The position numbers were made by a program, and so were the translations under genes. This document shows, piece after piece, positions 46,169-61,100 of a DNA stretch of 64,000 nt. Below the pieces are notes generated by a model. That model was given only the letters and a program-made list of their open reading frames with translations, was not told the origin of the DNA and searched no databases. Source of the DNA: Chondrosia reniformis (lineage: Eukaryota; Porifera; Demospongiae; Chondrillida; Chondrillidae); the NCBI GenBank assembly GCA_947172415.1, contig OX359200.1, positions 6,636,501 to 6,700,500 of the forward strand. The letters run 5' to 3'. Position 1 is the stretch's first letter. Each line of letters opens with the position of its first letter.

Positions 46169-49100
46169 GTTAGGCATTTGAAGTCCAAGTGTGTTCAATG
46201 AGAATTGTGAAATTAATATAATTTAATTTTTAAAATATAAAAATGAAGTTAGAAGTACTTGCAACTATAATAGACCAGCATAGAAGATGGCCAAAGGCCC
46301 ACCAGTGATTCTGACATCATTTCGAGAACCACCCTCCCATAAACATTAAACCATTAAAAAAATATGGTTGTCTTTCCAGTAACAGAATCCTTGTGACGTT
46401 CATCAGATCAGGTGAATTGTCATTTGTACCTTATGACACTTCCAATGCGGCTCCCCATAATAGTTATGTGTTTTGGTTTGTTTACACCATTTAATGATTA
46501 TCAATTAACACCTAATAAATCAACAATGATTCAATTTTCAGAGACAGCAATCTGGAGGAAAATTACTTAACACAACTTATTAAATAATTTTCCTCCATTA
46601 TACAGTTTTGCTATATTGGTAGTGTTTCTGAGCTCACTACCAAAGTTCAGTCTTCAGGTGCAAGGTGTGTCAGGTTTGTCATTAGGGCACTTGAACAGTA
46701 TTACAAGGACCAAGCTCATTGGAACAGTCCAGTTCCTGTTCCCCTCAACTGGTACTGGGAGATCCTAGATCGTACCTGTCACCTGATCAATCCACACCAG
46801 CCTGACCTGTCATGGTGTGCTGATACAGTTCCTATCATTCAGCTATTGTCAGTGTACAGTTCCTTTGTTAAGTGTTTTACTGTAAAGGGCTCTCTAGCGG
46901 GATTGCCAGATTGTGTTGAGAAAAGTGGCAATTCTCACATGAAGAACTACTTCAAGTGGATCATGGATCTACAGAACTTTGTGAAGGAATGGCAAACCAA
47001 GATCTTAGAGGATGATTGTACTCAACAAGAAATACTCATTTATGCTGCTCAACAGATTCCAATTGAAAACATGTCAAAACACATCCAAATGGAATCTCTT
47101 CAGTTAACTCCAGAGGCTGTTGCAGCCAAGAAGACCCAGATGGTTAATTGCAAAGAAGCGAGCAAGGAAATGTTGATTTCCGCATACAGAGATGGCAGAA
47201 AGTATGCAGTTTAATCATCTCTTTTCTCCCAGTACCCCTACTCTTTGCTTTGTACATATTTGTTTCTGTAGGTGTTCCTTGATGGCTGTCTTTAAAAGGT
47301 ATAACTTTTCCATTCCCATGTCACTGCCCCGTCTTATGCAAGACTCTGTAGCAGACTGTAATGAGAGATTATTTGCCAGTCATGTTTATCCAGCTGAGGA
47401 TGAGACAGTTAGAGACATCTTTAAACCAAATCTTAAGATGAAATCTATGATCAACCTGCATTCAGAATTAGAAGAATTTCTGACCCCTCTTACACAGTAT
47501 TTGGAGTTTATTGTTCACTTTGTCATGAATGAGAGTCAGTTCTTTGATCGTTATCTCAGAGAGAGGATTGATGAACGCACTCCATCCCTCCCTCAACCAT
47601 CTCACTCTCAGTCAACACGCCAGTCAAATTTATTAAGCTTTATGCACAATGAAGATTTCTTTACAGAAGCAGAAGATATTCCTGAATATGATTCTTCGGG
47701 TGTGCCCTCAATGGTAAATAGAAACACTGCCAAAGAATGACTCAATGTTAGCCTCTTTACACTATGTAGGTCTACTGTGCAGCTCTGAAAGACACTGAAG
47801 CCTTCTTCAGGAGCATCTTAGAAGGCAATGCCACATATGGTAGTCTTTGTGCTTTGGGAGTGTTTCAGGAGAAGGCGGGTGCATTGGACATCAACGATGA
47901 ACTGACCATCCTCAGAACCTTCCACTTTGATGGAGTCAACTACAGTGATGGCGTTGGAAATGTAAAATCAATCATGCAATTGATCCAGTTTGCAGACTAC
48001 ATTGATAACATCCATAAAGTCTGTGAACAGTATCAACTGAAAGGATGTCTTAGAGATTCAAAAATGGAAGCATTGCGTATAATTCATGGTATGCTGATCT
48101 CTGAAAAGACCAAAGATGAACTCACTGCAGCCAAATCTCAAGATTATTTGATTAAAATTTACGAGATTCTGGGTCTCAATGATCAGCGACTCCCATCTCT
48201 GAAGCTCTTTGCATTAATCCGTGATAGTGCTGAATTCTACCAGTTCTTGAAAGAGAAGAATTATAGAGGAGCAGAAGGAATGCAGGTCTTCCAACAGCAG
48301 CACACTCTCATTACTCAGCGCCTCCAGCATGAGGAGTACAACGAGCAGGTCCTGACACACCTCATGGTGGCTTTCCACTATATTTTTCCATTTTTAGACA
48401 CTAAACAGAACCTGAAGCATCTAATGGAGCAAGTCTATCATGTGACAGCTCTGCAAATTGAAAAAGGATATGCTACAGACTTTATTCAGTTAAACACAGT
48501 CAACAAGAATGTCCATCTTGTCCGATTGTGGTTTTCTAAAGCAGAAGTGAGTGTCTATTTTTTGTAAAAAGGGAGTTATTTAATGACATCATCTTTTTAT
48601 AGGGGGATACCCTGGAAAATGTTGGAGAGGATTTGAAAAGTCTCCTGGATACAGGCTACTTTGAGTTTGGGATAACCTTTGATAATCAGGTAGTCCCTAC
48701 TGCATCCAAGTCGTCTCCTTACTCCCACAAGGAGAGACAACGTGACACGCTTGTCCTCTGCTACACACCTGCGTCACAAGGTGGAGGGGGCGGAGCTGTG
48801 GGGGAGGCTAAGGTTGTAACCTGGCAACAAGAACAGATAGAAGATTTTACAAGAAAACTTGGATTTCTTGAAAAAGGACAAAACAATGAAGATCATTCAA
48901 AGTTTCAACGATTTTCTACAGTGAGTATTGTAGAAATCCTTCAGACAATAAGAGACTTATATACTTTAGTGATTTCTTTGCAATACTAAGGAATACTTAT
49001 ATGTATGTACACTACCACTAACTATGTTCTTGTACGTAGATTGCTCATTCACTGTTTGCTATTCAAAGAGAGTTGAGGAATCTTGGCTATGGGAAAGCTA

Positions 49101-52100
49101 TAATCCCAAAATTAAAGTGTAATTGTGAATTACAAGAAGCAGAGAATAAGGTTTGTCTTACTCTGTCTCAAACTGGCAAGTCTTTTAATTCCACAATTGT
49201 GTTACTGTAGCTTAATGGTATGGAGCAGAGATTGAAGGACTGGCAGAGAGATCTCTCACAGCTCCAGGAAGACTATGACAAACTGCTCTTCTTTAGAATG
49301 CCAAAGATATTGAGACTTCATAGAATTCTAATGATGGCTAAAACTGACATAAAATTGAAAGAAATCCTTCAAGAAGTTAACTTTCTCTTCACTTCACTCT
49401 CCACTACAAGGGACCAGATTACCACAGCTCTGAACGTTAGTAGCACTAGTTATTACATGAACTTACGTATATGTTTGTATGTATATTATATAAATGTTAT
49501 TAATGTATGTACGTACGTATATACCTACTGTATGTACGTATTAATAATACGTATGTAGGACTACCTATCAAACACAGTACAAATTGGAGCTTCCAGCACA
49601 TTTAAATGGAAAGCCAAGATGCCGGTAGCTGATGTTGGGAAAATGTTGGAGTTTCTCTTTAAAAATGCTAAAGTAGCTGATTGTGCCTTTCCTGATCGAG
49701 CCATCAGTGGCAGATTGAGTCAGATGTCATTCTCCTCTCCACTACCTGGTCACTCTAAGTCATGGAAGGTAAGAGTTAAGTGTATAATGTAATAAAGGTT
49801 TAAGTTCAAGAAAAGGCTTGTGAAGGGTTTTTCACCGATGTCTAATTGATAATTTTCCTTCCTTGCAGTATACCTGTACTCTTCACATTGCCACGTCCTT
49901 CACCTCAAAGGACCTGATTAGATTGATCTTGGAAATCTACAAGGGAATACCAGGCCCCTACGAACTGTATCACTGTAGACCTGACACTACTTCAGATGAG
50001 CTGTCCCTTTTCTACAGGAGAGCCATGAAGTTTCCGTAAGTTGATCTGAACTTTATAATATTACTCTTTATCTTTCTAAATTGATTATCTGATTGCTCTT
50101 TAGACAACTCCAGTTTACTATACTTGAAATGAATCTATTAGCAGCCAAGTTACAAGAAGTCAGTTCTACCAACTAGTGATAGTGGATCATTCCTCAGTCT
50201 TTAATTGAGTCTGCTTTCTATACATAGGAACTGCTACAGTTTCACTTGGCTTTGGAGAAGAAGAAGAACAGCACTAGACTCCACTACATAGCCACAGGTC
50301 CAACTGTACTACAAGACATGCCATGGGTACTGGTGAAGGAACACAGAAGTAAACAGTTAAAGTACAGTTGGGAGGTTGCTAAATCCGAGTGTGAGAAATT
50401 ACTCAATCCTAGCTGTGAAACATTTGCTGTTGCTGAACTGGTGTATGGGAAAGCTGGTAAGTACTGACATTATATATAGGGAGTATGTAGTAATGATTGT
50501 CTACTGCTCACTGTAACACTTTGCTCCCCTTCAGGTGATGGGAAGACTCATTATATACGAAAGCAACTTAATGCTCACAAACAGTCTCTGACAGTTGTCA
50601 TTAATGAGTCATTCTCACCCTATAACACAATAGTTCAGTTGAGGCAGCTGCCATTGGAGAGAAACAATGCAATCTACTTCAGTTTTACCATGCTACCTCC
50701 AAGTGTGAGTGGTTCTGTTACAATGCATGTACTGTTACAAGAATAAAGTACTGTTTATATCCCTAAAGGAGGAGTTTACTGAATTGGATAAAAATCTGTA
50801 CAGAGATGTGATGAAGAGAGTAGAAAGATTCTTTTTTGATCTCATCTTCCTTGGCTATGTTGAAGACAGTGATAGCGGAGTTTCTTTTAAGCTCCCGGGA
50901 GACCTCCAGTGGTCACTGTTCTTTGAAGTTAGTCAATAAGTTTATGTTAGAATATATTGTTCTTTTCTTTCTGTTTACTTGGGACTCCATCATTGCTCTT
51001 TCTCCTGTCCATATAATACTGCAGCAATGCCTATTAATATGCTAACTTTTCCTTCGTTGAAGTGTGACCATTTTATCTATGTGGAACAACCGGAAAAACT
51101 TCCTACCTCTTTTATTTCCTGTCTCATCTACTTCCTGCCTCTTCTACTTACTTCCTGTCTCTTCTGCATAGGTTCCTTCTCGTGAGAATCTTAGTCCCGA
51201 AGAGTCACTCCAAGAGTTTACTAAGGAGCTTCCTGTAGTGGAACTGATTGGAAAATTAAAGTTAATGGATTCAGATTGGTGGGTTGATAAATACAGTATA
51301 TTGTGTAACCAGTGGTTCTGGGATGTTATATTCTGCAGCATTCATTGTACTGTCATATTTCATACATTTGTATAGTCCTTATGATGTGGACAAGGATGTG
51401 CAGTTAGTCTGTAAATATCTTAAAGCTTATCAGAGAAGAGATGATCCTGATGGAATTAACAGGATTTTCAGACAAGGTAAACACACAATAGGATGTATAG
51501 ATAGATATGCATGGTAGAAGTACCTACATTAAGATAGAGATACTAATAAATACAGTCACCTAATTTATGTGTTATTAGATAAATGATCAGAATATCCGAG
51601 TTTAGATTTATATAGATAAATTTTCAGTTGCAAAGTCCACCCTGAGTACCATTAATATACTATTTTACTTAATTTTAACTTTGTAAGCATTCTACTGTAT
51701 TCATACTGCACTGATGAGTAATTTATTTGTATAGTTATATACAAATAAAGTACATTTGGTTATAAAGAACTTCTCTTATAATGAACAATTATGCAATTAT
51801 GATTTTGGTGTTTGTTACGTACATATAGTTGACTGTACGTATATGTAACTTCCTAGTCACCTAATTTATGTGTTATTAGACAAATGATCAGAATATGAGA
51901 ATTTAGATTTATATATACGTAGCAATAATATATAGTGGAAAATGTTTGGACTAAATTGAAGTGGTCACTTTAAGGAAATGACTGTCCCTGTATGTGCCAT
52001 CACTTTTTCATTTCAGTGAAACAAGATAAGATTGCCTTTGGTCACAAGGAGGATCTTCCTGAAGATGAGTGTCAAAGTCTCTTCAACATTTACATGCCAG

Positions 52101-55100
52101 GAAATGTTAAAACAAACAAGATGTACCAGAAACTGTTTGTTGGGTGAATTTTACAAGGCAACAGTAGTCATCTGCATATCCTAAAATGTATACTTACATA
52201 CATGCACGGATGCACAGATTTAAATAACAAGTTAATCATCATTATGTTACACTAGTGTATGTATATATTGACATATGTACTTGTACAAGTACGTATCTAG
52301 TAAAGACCAACTTATTGCTTAAATATAGTTACATGAAAAGAAGATGTGAATTTATGGAGAATTTTTTTGCCTTTAACTTTAATGAAGGTTAGTAGTTATT
52401 GCATACATCCAATTTGTTTGCATATGTATATCAACGTACATGTACTGAGTGTGCCCATACTACGTACGTGTATATACTATGTATGTATAGGTTGTGTTGT
52501 GTATAAAACTAAAGATAAGAGCAGATATACCATTGACACTTCTAAACTTGGTTCTACTGTCATGGAGACAATGTTAAAGGAAGTGTCAGACTTCTGCCAG
52601 CCATCTCGTGTGAAGGACTGGACTACCACTACTAAACAGCAGGTAATTTTTGTAACTAAGTGATCACACTTATAGCTTTACAGTTACTCATGTTGTTGAC
52701 AGAGAAACTGATGATGCTATAATGTATACATTGTCTACACCATGAACATAAATATAATAGAATAAGAATTCCATCTAACTGTGTCGAACTTATCTTTCCT
52801 TTGACTTTTGAGCATGTAGAAATGTAGTTTGGTTTCATTTCTTGGTTAAACATTTTGACCCTGGGGATCTTCTTCAGTAACTGAGAAAAACAGGAAGTAT
52901 TCCTACTTCCTGTTTTCTCTTCCTGCTGAGGGTCACATGACAGGAAATGAAAATGGTGAGAAAAATCCTCTATAAATAGAGGCGTTTTTCCACTCCACCA
53001 TCAGTCACTGAAAAAGACCCCCAGGGTCGAAACGTTTGACCAAGAAACTAAACCAAACTGCATTTCAAACGCTCAAAAGTCGAAGGATGTATCATCTTTG
53101 CCAATAGCTTGTGTATGATGTGAGAGGAGGAGGCAGTTTCCATCTCATTGCTGTCAACTCTGAAAACATGAAGGAAGCAGACAAAGAGAAGTACAGAATA
53201 ATGGGAGCTGAAATACCTCCATCACAGTTAGTTTTGATTGATTGGAGGTCACATGATGGTCATGTGATGTGTTGACCTTTGTACCCAGTGCCCTAAGAAG
53301 CAGAGACTATCTTGACCAGTACTTGTCAAGTGCTTTGAATATTCCACTGGAAAATAAGAGACTTTCTGCTATTGATGAGAAGAGGTATGTCTTAACACTG
53401 GACTACACTTTAAAGGTGAGCAAAGTTTTCTTCAACAACCAACTTCAACTTACCTTTATCATCAAACATTGGTTTGTTGGTTTAATTAATAGTTTATTAC
53501 TTTTACTTTTCTCTTTATTGAAGTTACTTTCCCTTTGCTACTCCTGTTCCTGTGTTTATTAGATGTTGGAGATCCATGAACGTTTCCAGTGTGGTATTCC
53601 TGTTGTTATTGAAGGTGAAACTGGAGTTGGAAAGACTGCTTTACTGGAAATGTTGTCTGTCCTGTGGAACCAATCTCTTCTCTCTGAACAGAGACTCCTA
53701 GTGGACAGAGTACTGACACTACTACAGCGAGTTTGCAGTCGTAAGTTGTTCAATATGTACATTAGGATCTTCAGAAGTAAGCAGAATACTTAATGTGCAT
53801 GCATAGAATATTCCTTTATATAAAGATATACGTACCTATCTATATATTTTATATATTGTTTGGTAGATTTGAAACCTGCTGAGGATAATGTAATGGTCTC
53901 CTTTCTGAAAGTGGTTCAGTGTATCAATGAAAAACAACCAGTGGAGTATGACCACCTCAAACAAGTGTGTAACTGTAGAGCTGAAATTAAGGATCCAGAA
54001 CAACAGAAGAAGCAGCTTGCAAAGGAGGGACCATTGAAGAAGATATTTTTGTTGGATGTCCTTTCAGACTATGCATCTAAAGCCATTTATCAACCAGTAA
54101 TTAGTTTGTTAGATTTTAGCACTGTCTGGTCGGAAATACAGAAGAAGAAATCTGAAGGATCTGAGGAAGAGTTCCCGGAGTATTCCTTTGAGGAGCTAGT
54201 GGAGAGGTTTGGACAAGAAAGGAAGAATCAGGTATAGTGTCCAAACTACTCATTGATTCTGATTGGTATAAGTCTGTTGTTTCCCTCCAGTTCACTCCTG
54301 GATTGTTGTTTTACCTTTTGAGAGCAAAACCTCTGAAGACATTCTACAAGCTCAATGTTCATGCAGGTACGTACTGATGATGGCTGGTGGACACCTCATT
54401 TGTAAAGGATTAGAGGTGGATGACTGACTGTATTATTCCATCTTATCTCAGCCCTCACTCCAAAGGACATATACGAGTTCTTTGAGCCAATTTTCAGTCA
54501 GGCTAGATTATTAGAGAGAAAATGGCATCTCACCAGAATCACACCAAAAGTCACTGTATGTTGATTCTTCTGTTTATAGAGATTTATAAACATGATTATA
54601 TGATACTTTAATGAACTGTTAGGTATTCTTGGATGAAATCAACACTTGTTCCTGTTTGGGACTGTTAAAGGAAGTTTTAATTGACAGAACATTCTATGGA
54701 GAGGTACGTATATAACTGGACTTCATGTACCTACATTTGTATATCCTAGAATTTACAGATTGTTCAACAATATCATGACAGTAACACAATCTGTACTTTT
54801 TTATTAGAAAATTCAAGAAAATATTTTCATAGTATCGGCTTGTAATCCTCACCGAGGGAACAGTGTGTTTGTACACGAGAAGGGGAGGAAGTCGGAGACC
54901 TGGGTGAGGGGGAGCTACAATGTACACCGCCTTCACCCAATCGTCAAGTTCCTAAAGTGGGACTACGGGTTCTTGGACAGTCAACAAGAAGAAGACTACA
55001 TCAAAACAAAGATGAGAATGATCAGTGAAAATATTAATGAGTGAGTTCAGTGTGAGACTGTAGACAAGTTTAGACTGGTAATTTTTGGGCAAGTTATATT

Positions 55101-58100
55101 TCTAATGTCTTAAGTGGCTGTTCTCTTCTTGAAGTACTTTGTCAGGTCACTTGAGTGGAATGATTGGGCAGAGTCAGAAGCTAATGAGACAGTATGCAGC
55201 TGAACATCTTCGACTAGCTTACCTCTTTCCCGAGGAAGTTTCCAAGAAGCTGTCACACAGCTGTGTCAGTCAAAGGGATATTCAGGTCAGAGTGCAAGTG
55301 GTACACACCATATATGGATCTCTTGTAGAGATTTTACTTTATTTAACTAGCTAACAACTGTGCATGCAGCAATGTGTATAGTATGTGTGTATAAGTATGT
55401 TCTCAATGTGTATCTTACAATACCTTTCTTACTACATGTAGAGAGTATTCACCTTCTATGAGTGGCTAATTAAAGGATATCACAAGTTAGTATACTTGAT
55501 ACAAACTGATATTGATACCTGTCCTATTATACCATTTTATCAATTTTGTAGGTTTGGAAGGGAGAGGTTTAGGGAAATTGAAGTGGATGAAAACAGTATT
55601 CAGGAGCACGCTGTACTGGTGGCACTGGGTCTGGTATACTACCTGAGGTTGAATGAGAAGTACAGGGAGAAATACAAGAAGGATCTGAAGAAAACACAAA
55701 TCAGAGCTAAGACTGTGGATGAAGCTCTGAAGGAGGAGGTAGGTTTTGATGGACAAAACCGAGTAATAATTATACATGGCATTGTAATTGTACAGTCAAT
55801 AATAGTCATTGAATATATTATTAGTTTTATTTCCTCTTGTCATCACCTGTCAGATGGACTTTTACAGCTGTCATCTCTCCATTCCGAGAGGAATAGCAAA
55901 GACTCAAGCTCTCATGGAGAACCTGTTCTGTACCATAGTGTGTTGCTGTACTAGCACTCCACTTATCATTGTGGGAGCTCCTGGATCCAGCAAGACTCTC
56001 TCATTTAACTTGGCACTATCCAACATCAAAGGGGGAGAATCTAAATCGTATGTTCCCACCTTTTATACTAGCATTGTGTGTATATAGTGTGTTTAGTATA
56101 TGGAGGAGACAGTAGATTGGACCTTATAGTTATTTAGGGACTATATCCTTAACCATCACCACCAGTAGAAGTTTTCCCTTTTTATAGTACAATCCATTCT
56201 ACTTCACTTTCTCAGCTGTAATGCTTACATAATCTCTGATGTATTATTTAGAGTATAAACTAACTAAATACGTATGTTATGGTGTATGTTTTTAAAACAT
56301 GTTTTTATAGCAAATCTTTTGTTTTATTGTTCTTTGTTTCTTCTCTGTGCAGACATCTGTTTCGAGACACCTCTCTTTTCCCCTCACTGGATCCTCACTT
56401 TTATCAGTGCTCCCGAAGAACCACTTCAGTTGATGTGGAGACTATATTCCAAAGAGCAGTCACTCGACAAAACTACTTTAATGACCTCCACATACCTATC
56501 AAATGTGGTATGTTGTAGGTTTACATATATATTACTGATGTGCATACAGTATGTACATCAGTAATATAAACTTTTTATTTTTAGTTGTGTTTATGGATGT
56601 AAGATTGCTTAAAGAATATCAAGATAACCTTGAAGTAAGTTTCTAAGTAAATATCACTGCATACTCATGTACAGGTACTGTATTTAAATTGAATAGACTA
56701 CGTACGTGGTTTTAACTATTTATTCCACCTATCACAAATAATATATGTATTAGTTATACCACGGCGCTGAGGTGTATAAAATCCATATACACCGAAGCAC
56801 CGTGGTATGAGTGATATATACTCCGAAGTTTCTTATCGTTGTTTTGGCTGGACTTTAATTCAGGATGGCTCATCTAGCGTCTGTTTAGTTTTGCTTATTT
56901 GCTGACAACTTCATAGAATGCTCTTGCCCTGACTACTCCAACTGTCCTAAATGTAAGGAGAATTGTCCACCCCCCCAAGAAGAAACGTCTTAGTTTACCA
57001 TATTTGGGCAGGGATATAACAGGATTTAAGAAGCCGATGCAGTATATAGCTTCTTAAATCCTGTTATATCACGGTTACGAAATTTAAACACAGGTGGTTG
57101 CCCAGCAATGGAGTATATTGTACTTTTAATTTATATTTTTAAATATATGCAGTCATTGGTGCAGATTTTGTTTGTTGTGTTTGCCTTCAAATACAGTCAT
57201 CTTTATGTATGTACACACGACTACGTATATGTGTTTTCCCAATTCCTTCTCTTTAGGTTCTGCACAAGTACTTGGATAGTGGTGAGGTTGCCTTTGTGGC
57301 TATCACCAACCATCTTCTAGATGCAGCCAAGACAAACAGAGCAGTCAGTCTGTTTAGAGCAAGCTACAGCTTCGTGAGTTGTGTAGATCTTTTGTAGTAT
57401 CCTTAATGCTTATTGTATCCCTTAATGTTTGATATTCCATACATTACATTACATCTTGTGTGCTTACATACATTTAGGGTGACATGGAGATACTTGCAAA
57501 GGAGTGCTTGGGTTCATCAAAAGACACTGATACAGTATCAGTACAGAAATTGTGTCAACCTTACCAGCAAATGATGAACAGTAAAGAAAGGTTTGATCTC
57601 AACTACGTATATACATGTACAGTAGGTAGACTTTATGTATGTGTATACGTACATATGTGTTTGGATTATTTCTCGATAGTTTCAAGACCTTCTTTGGTTT
57701 AAGGGACTTTATTCATCTCATCCACTATTTGAGAAGAAAGGGGACATCTGCTATTGATGCTCAGTTGATTATAAGAGGATTAGAAAGAAACTTTAATGGA
57801 AATGAAGACTTTGAATTAACTTGCAATACTTTCATAGCACAGGTTAGTTTAAGACAATTGAAACAAATATTAACTGATCTGTTTTTCAATAATTTTCTAT
57901 TTACAGTTAAAGAAGAGAGATACAAAAAACATAGAGAGAAGAAGCATTATCAGAATCCTAAAGGACAGTTTAGCAGATAAACCCAACAGATCAGCCACTG
58001 GGGAACAAGAGGCATTTGATGAAGTTCGCTACAAGCTGATAGTAGACCCAAGTGAAGATGACTCTCTGTCACGTCTCCTCCTCATTTATAAGATACTGGA

Positions 58101-61100
58101 CCCGAAGAGAACAAAGATATTCATGTGCAGTGACTTCCCTGAAGACAGTCAGCTACAGAAAGTAAGCCTCATAAAGTACATGTATCCAGTATCCTCATTC
58201 AAAGCTCTCACTAGGTTTAGTTCTCAACGGGCCTTTACTCTCAAGTACTTAGATGTAGCATGTAAAAATAGTGTTTATTCATGCACATAATATATATGTT
58301 CGTAGCATAGAGTCTATATATATATGAAATAGTAAAGAGTGCATATATATATACAGGTTACAGGTACTGTATATACTGTATAAATATTTTTATTTTGCTG
58401 TTTGTCCATCCTGTTCAGGTGAACACTATTGCTGCTATCAGACATGCTGCAGTAGAAGGACACACTGTTCTGATGACTCAGACTGATGACATTCATGAGA
58501 GCTTTTATGATCTCTTCAATCAACATTTCAGAAGAATTGATGATCCTGATCCGACAAAGGAACCGAGATTCTATGCCAACATTGCCATTGGTGCCCACCA
58601 CAAGCCTTGTCGGGTCCACAAGGACTTTCAGTGTGTTGTGGTGGTCAAGAAGTCAGAGATCCCCAACACTCTGGCTCCCTTTCTCAACAGATTTGAGAAG
58701 TACTGCATCTCCCACAAGGACTTCCTTCAAGCTAGACTGCAGTCCCTTGACCCTTGTATGAGCATAGTGGTCAAGTCAGCTCTGGAGAAAGTGAGTGTGC
58801 AAATGTACCTCTTTTGAATGAGAAATTTAATCAATTGTATCATTACTTTTAACTCACTTGTAACCTCTGTCACTTATACTTGGGACATTGTATATTAAAT
58901 GTAAAATGTCAGATTAACATTTTTACATTCTCACAGGTTGATGAGTTCTTCAAGTTTGTAGAAGAACCCAACTTTTATGGTGCCAGAGCTGGGGAGACTG
59001 TAGAGTCGCTGGCCCTCAGTGTCCTTCCTACTCCAGACTTCACATTCACAAGGATTGAACACACTAGCACCACTGGTGTGCAGATAGCTGATGCCGCTTC
59101 TGATGTGCAGCAAGATGGAGTTGGTAATGGAGTGGGACCCAGAGAACTGTTAGTTGTCTTGATGGAGACACTGCAGAATAGCGCTGGATTTCACTTTATG
59201 AAGGTACATACCATAAAGTTGAAAGTATTGTTTGAAAATCTATTAACAGTTACATTTCTTAACAGTCGTCTGATGAGGAGATGAAAAGTGATGCAGATTA
59301 CATTTTGGGTCAGTTTGCCAGTCTTCAAGGGGAATTCCAGGGAATTGCCGAGGCTGTTGTTAAGAAACGATACAGCTTCAATGAAGTAGAAGGATTTGTA
59401 AAGGAAGCAATTAACCACCTTCACCTCTCTCCTCATCCCGATGAAGCCAAGACTGAGTATGGATATATGCATGTGGAAGGTGTTACTAAAGAGGCCTGCT
59501 TGGTTGTCATGGTTACAGTACAGTGGCTGGCTGTGTATATGTGTAAGAGACTGTTACAGCTCATGACAGCCGAAGCTCTCACTTTGGCTAGAAGGTAAGT
59601 TGGTCGTTTCCCACTTGACGGGGATGGATCCAAGGATACTGTATGTCTGTAGGAGGTTACCTCGCTGGTGTGTGGACTGCTATTTGAGTCATCAAAACCA
59701 CTTCAGTTTGAAAGATCTGATTGACAGTAGCTTACGATCTCTAGAAGACTCTACAAAGTATGTATGTATGTGTAGTTAATAGCTATATGTATATATCCAT
59801 GGAAGTATGTGATCACCTTCATTCACAATCTTGATCTTAACACTTTATTTCCTCCATTTTTTCTCTGTAGAGTATGGATGGTGCCTACAAAGCTAGTCTG
59901 CTTCACTCGCTCAACTCCTGACATCCACCATCTCCCCGCTGTGTACAGCTCTGGCGTGGCTGGCTACACAACTGATGAGCACAACAAACTCATCAAGAAG
60001 ATGGTTCACGAAGATGTGAGAATAATGAGAGGATGTGTGCAGTGCCTATGACTTAGCTATCTGTGTTTCCCTATCACAGCTAAATAAAGTGTATCTGTGC
60101 AAGTTGTCTGCTGTCTTGTCTGAGAGAGCCTTTAAGGGTCACTTGCAGACATTTGCTGAAAGAATTGAGAAGAAGATTATGATTTTAGTAAGTTTTGTAA
60201 ATATTTATCAATGATTTGAATAGGATGACATGTTGTGGATATTGTAGATTATTAACATGCAAGAGACCTCCAAACAGATGGTGAACCACATTCGCATCAT
60301 GATTAAACAGCAAATGGAGGCAGGAAGCAGGTTCAGGAATGCCAACGTAAGCAATATGACTGTGGTCCTTCACTACTGTTGTCTTTTGACACAAAATTGC
60401 ACTTTATTGGTTCATTAGAAACTGTTTGTGCTGTTGCTGCACTTTCCTCCGTCCATGTTCTACAATGCGTGCTACCCCGCCCTGTTCCTCTACGGGTGGG
60501 ACCATCACTACTTGGACTCTATTCAACCAGAACCAGAAGGCATTGTTGACATCAGGTGAGCAGTGGAGGAGAGATGTACTGCTCTCTAGCCAAATGGTGT
60601 ACACTATTTTAATGTATACTCTACATTAGATCTTGGTTCAGTATTGCTTGTCAAAGAGGCAAGTCCAACGATGGACAAGATGTTGTCATGAATGCAGTTC
60701 AGTCAATGATAGCAGATTCCATCAGTATAGTTGCATCCAGGTACATACATATAGTAGTGTATTGCGACATAACTTCAAACAACATGGTAGGACCCTTGTA
60801 AGGTGGCCTATATGTGGCTAATGGGACCGAATAAGATTGATTGATTGAGCATGGGTCTTTTGCTCACATATTTTGCTCGATTACAATGTCTTGTAGGGTG
60901 AACATTGGCTCTAAAAATGGTGGTGGATTCAATAGTACCCCAAAGAATGGCTCTCAAAAAGAAGAGAGATTCAAAAAGTTACTAAATGGACCAATGGGAG
61001 AGAAGTTGTGTGAAATGTATGCTAGATACTGGCAACCAGTAGGAATGGCAAGACACTTGGAAGAGGCTGCGCAGTATTCAAAGAGTCACAAATCCACCAT

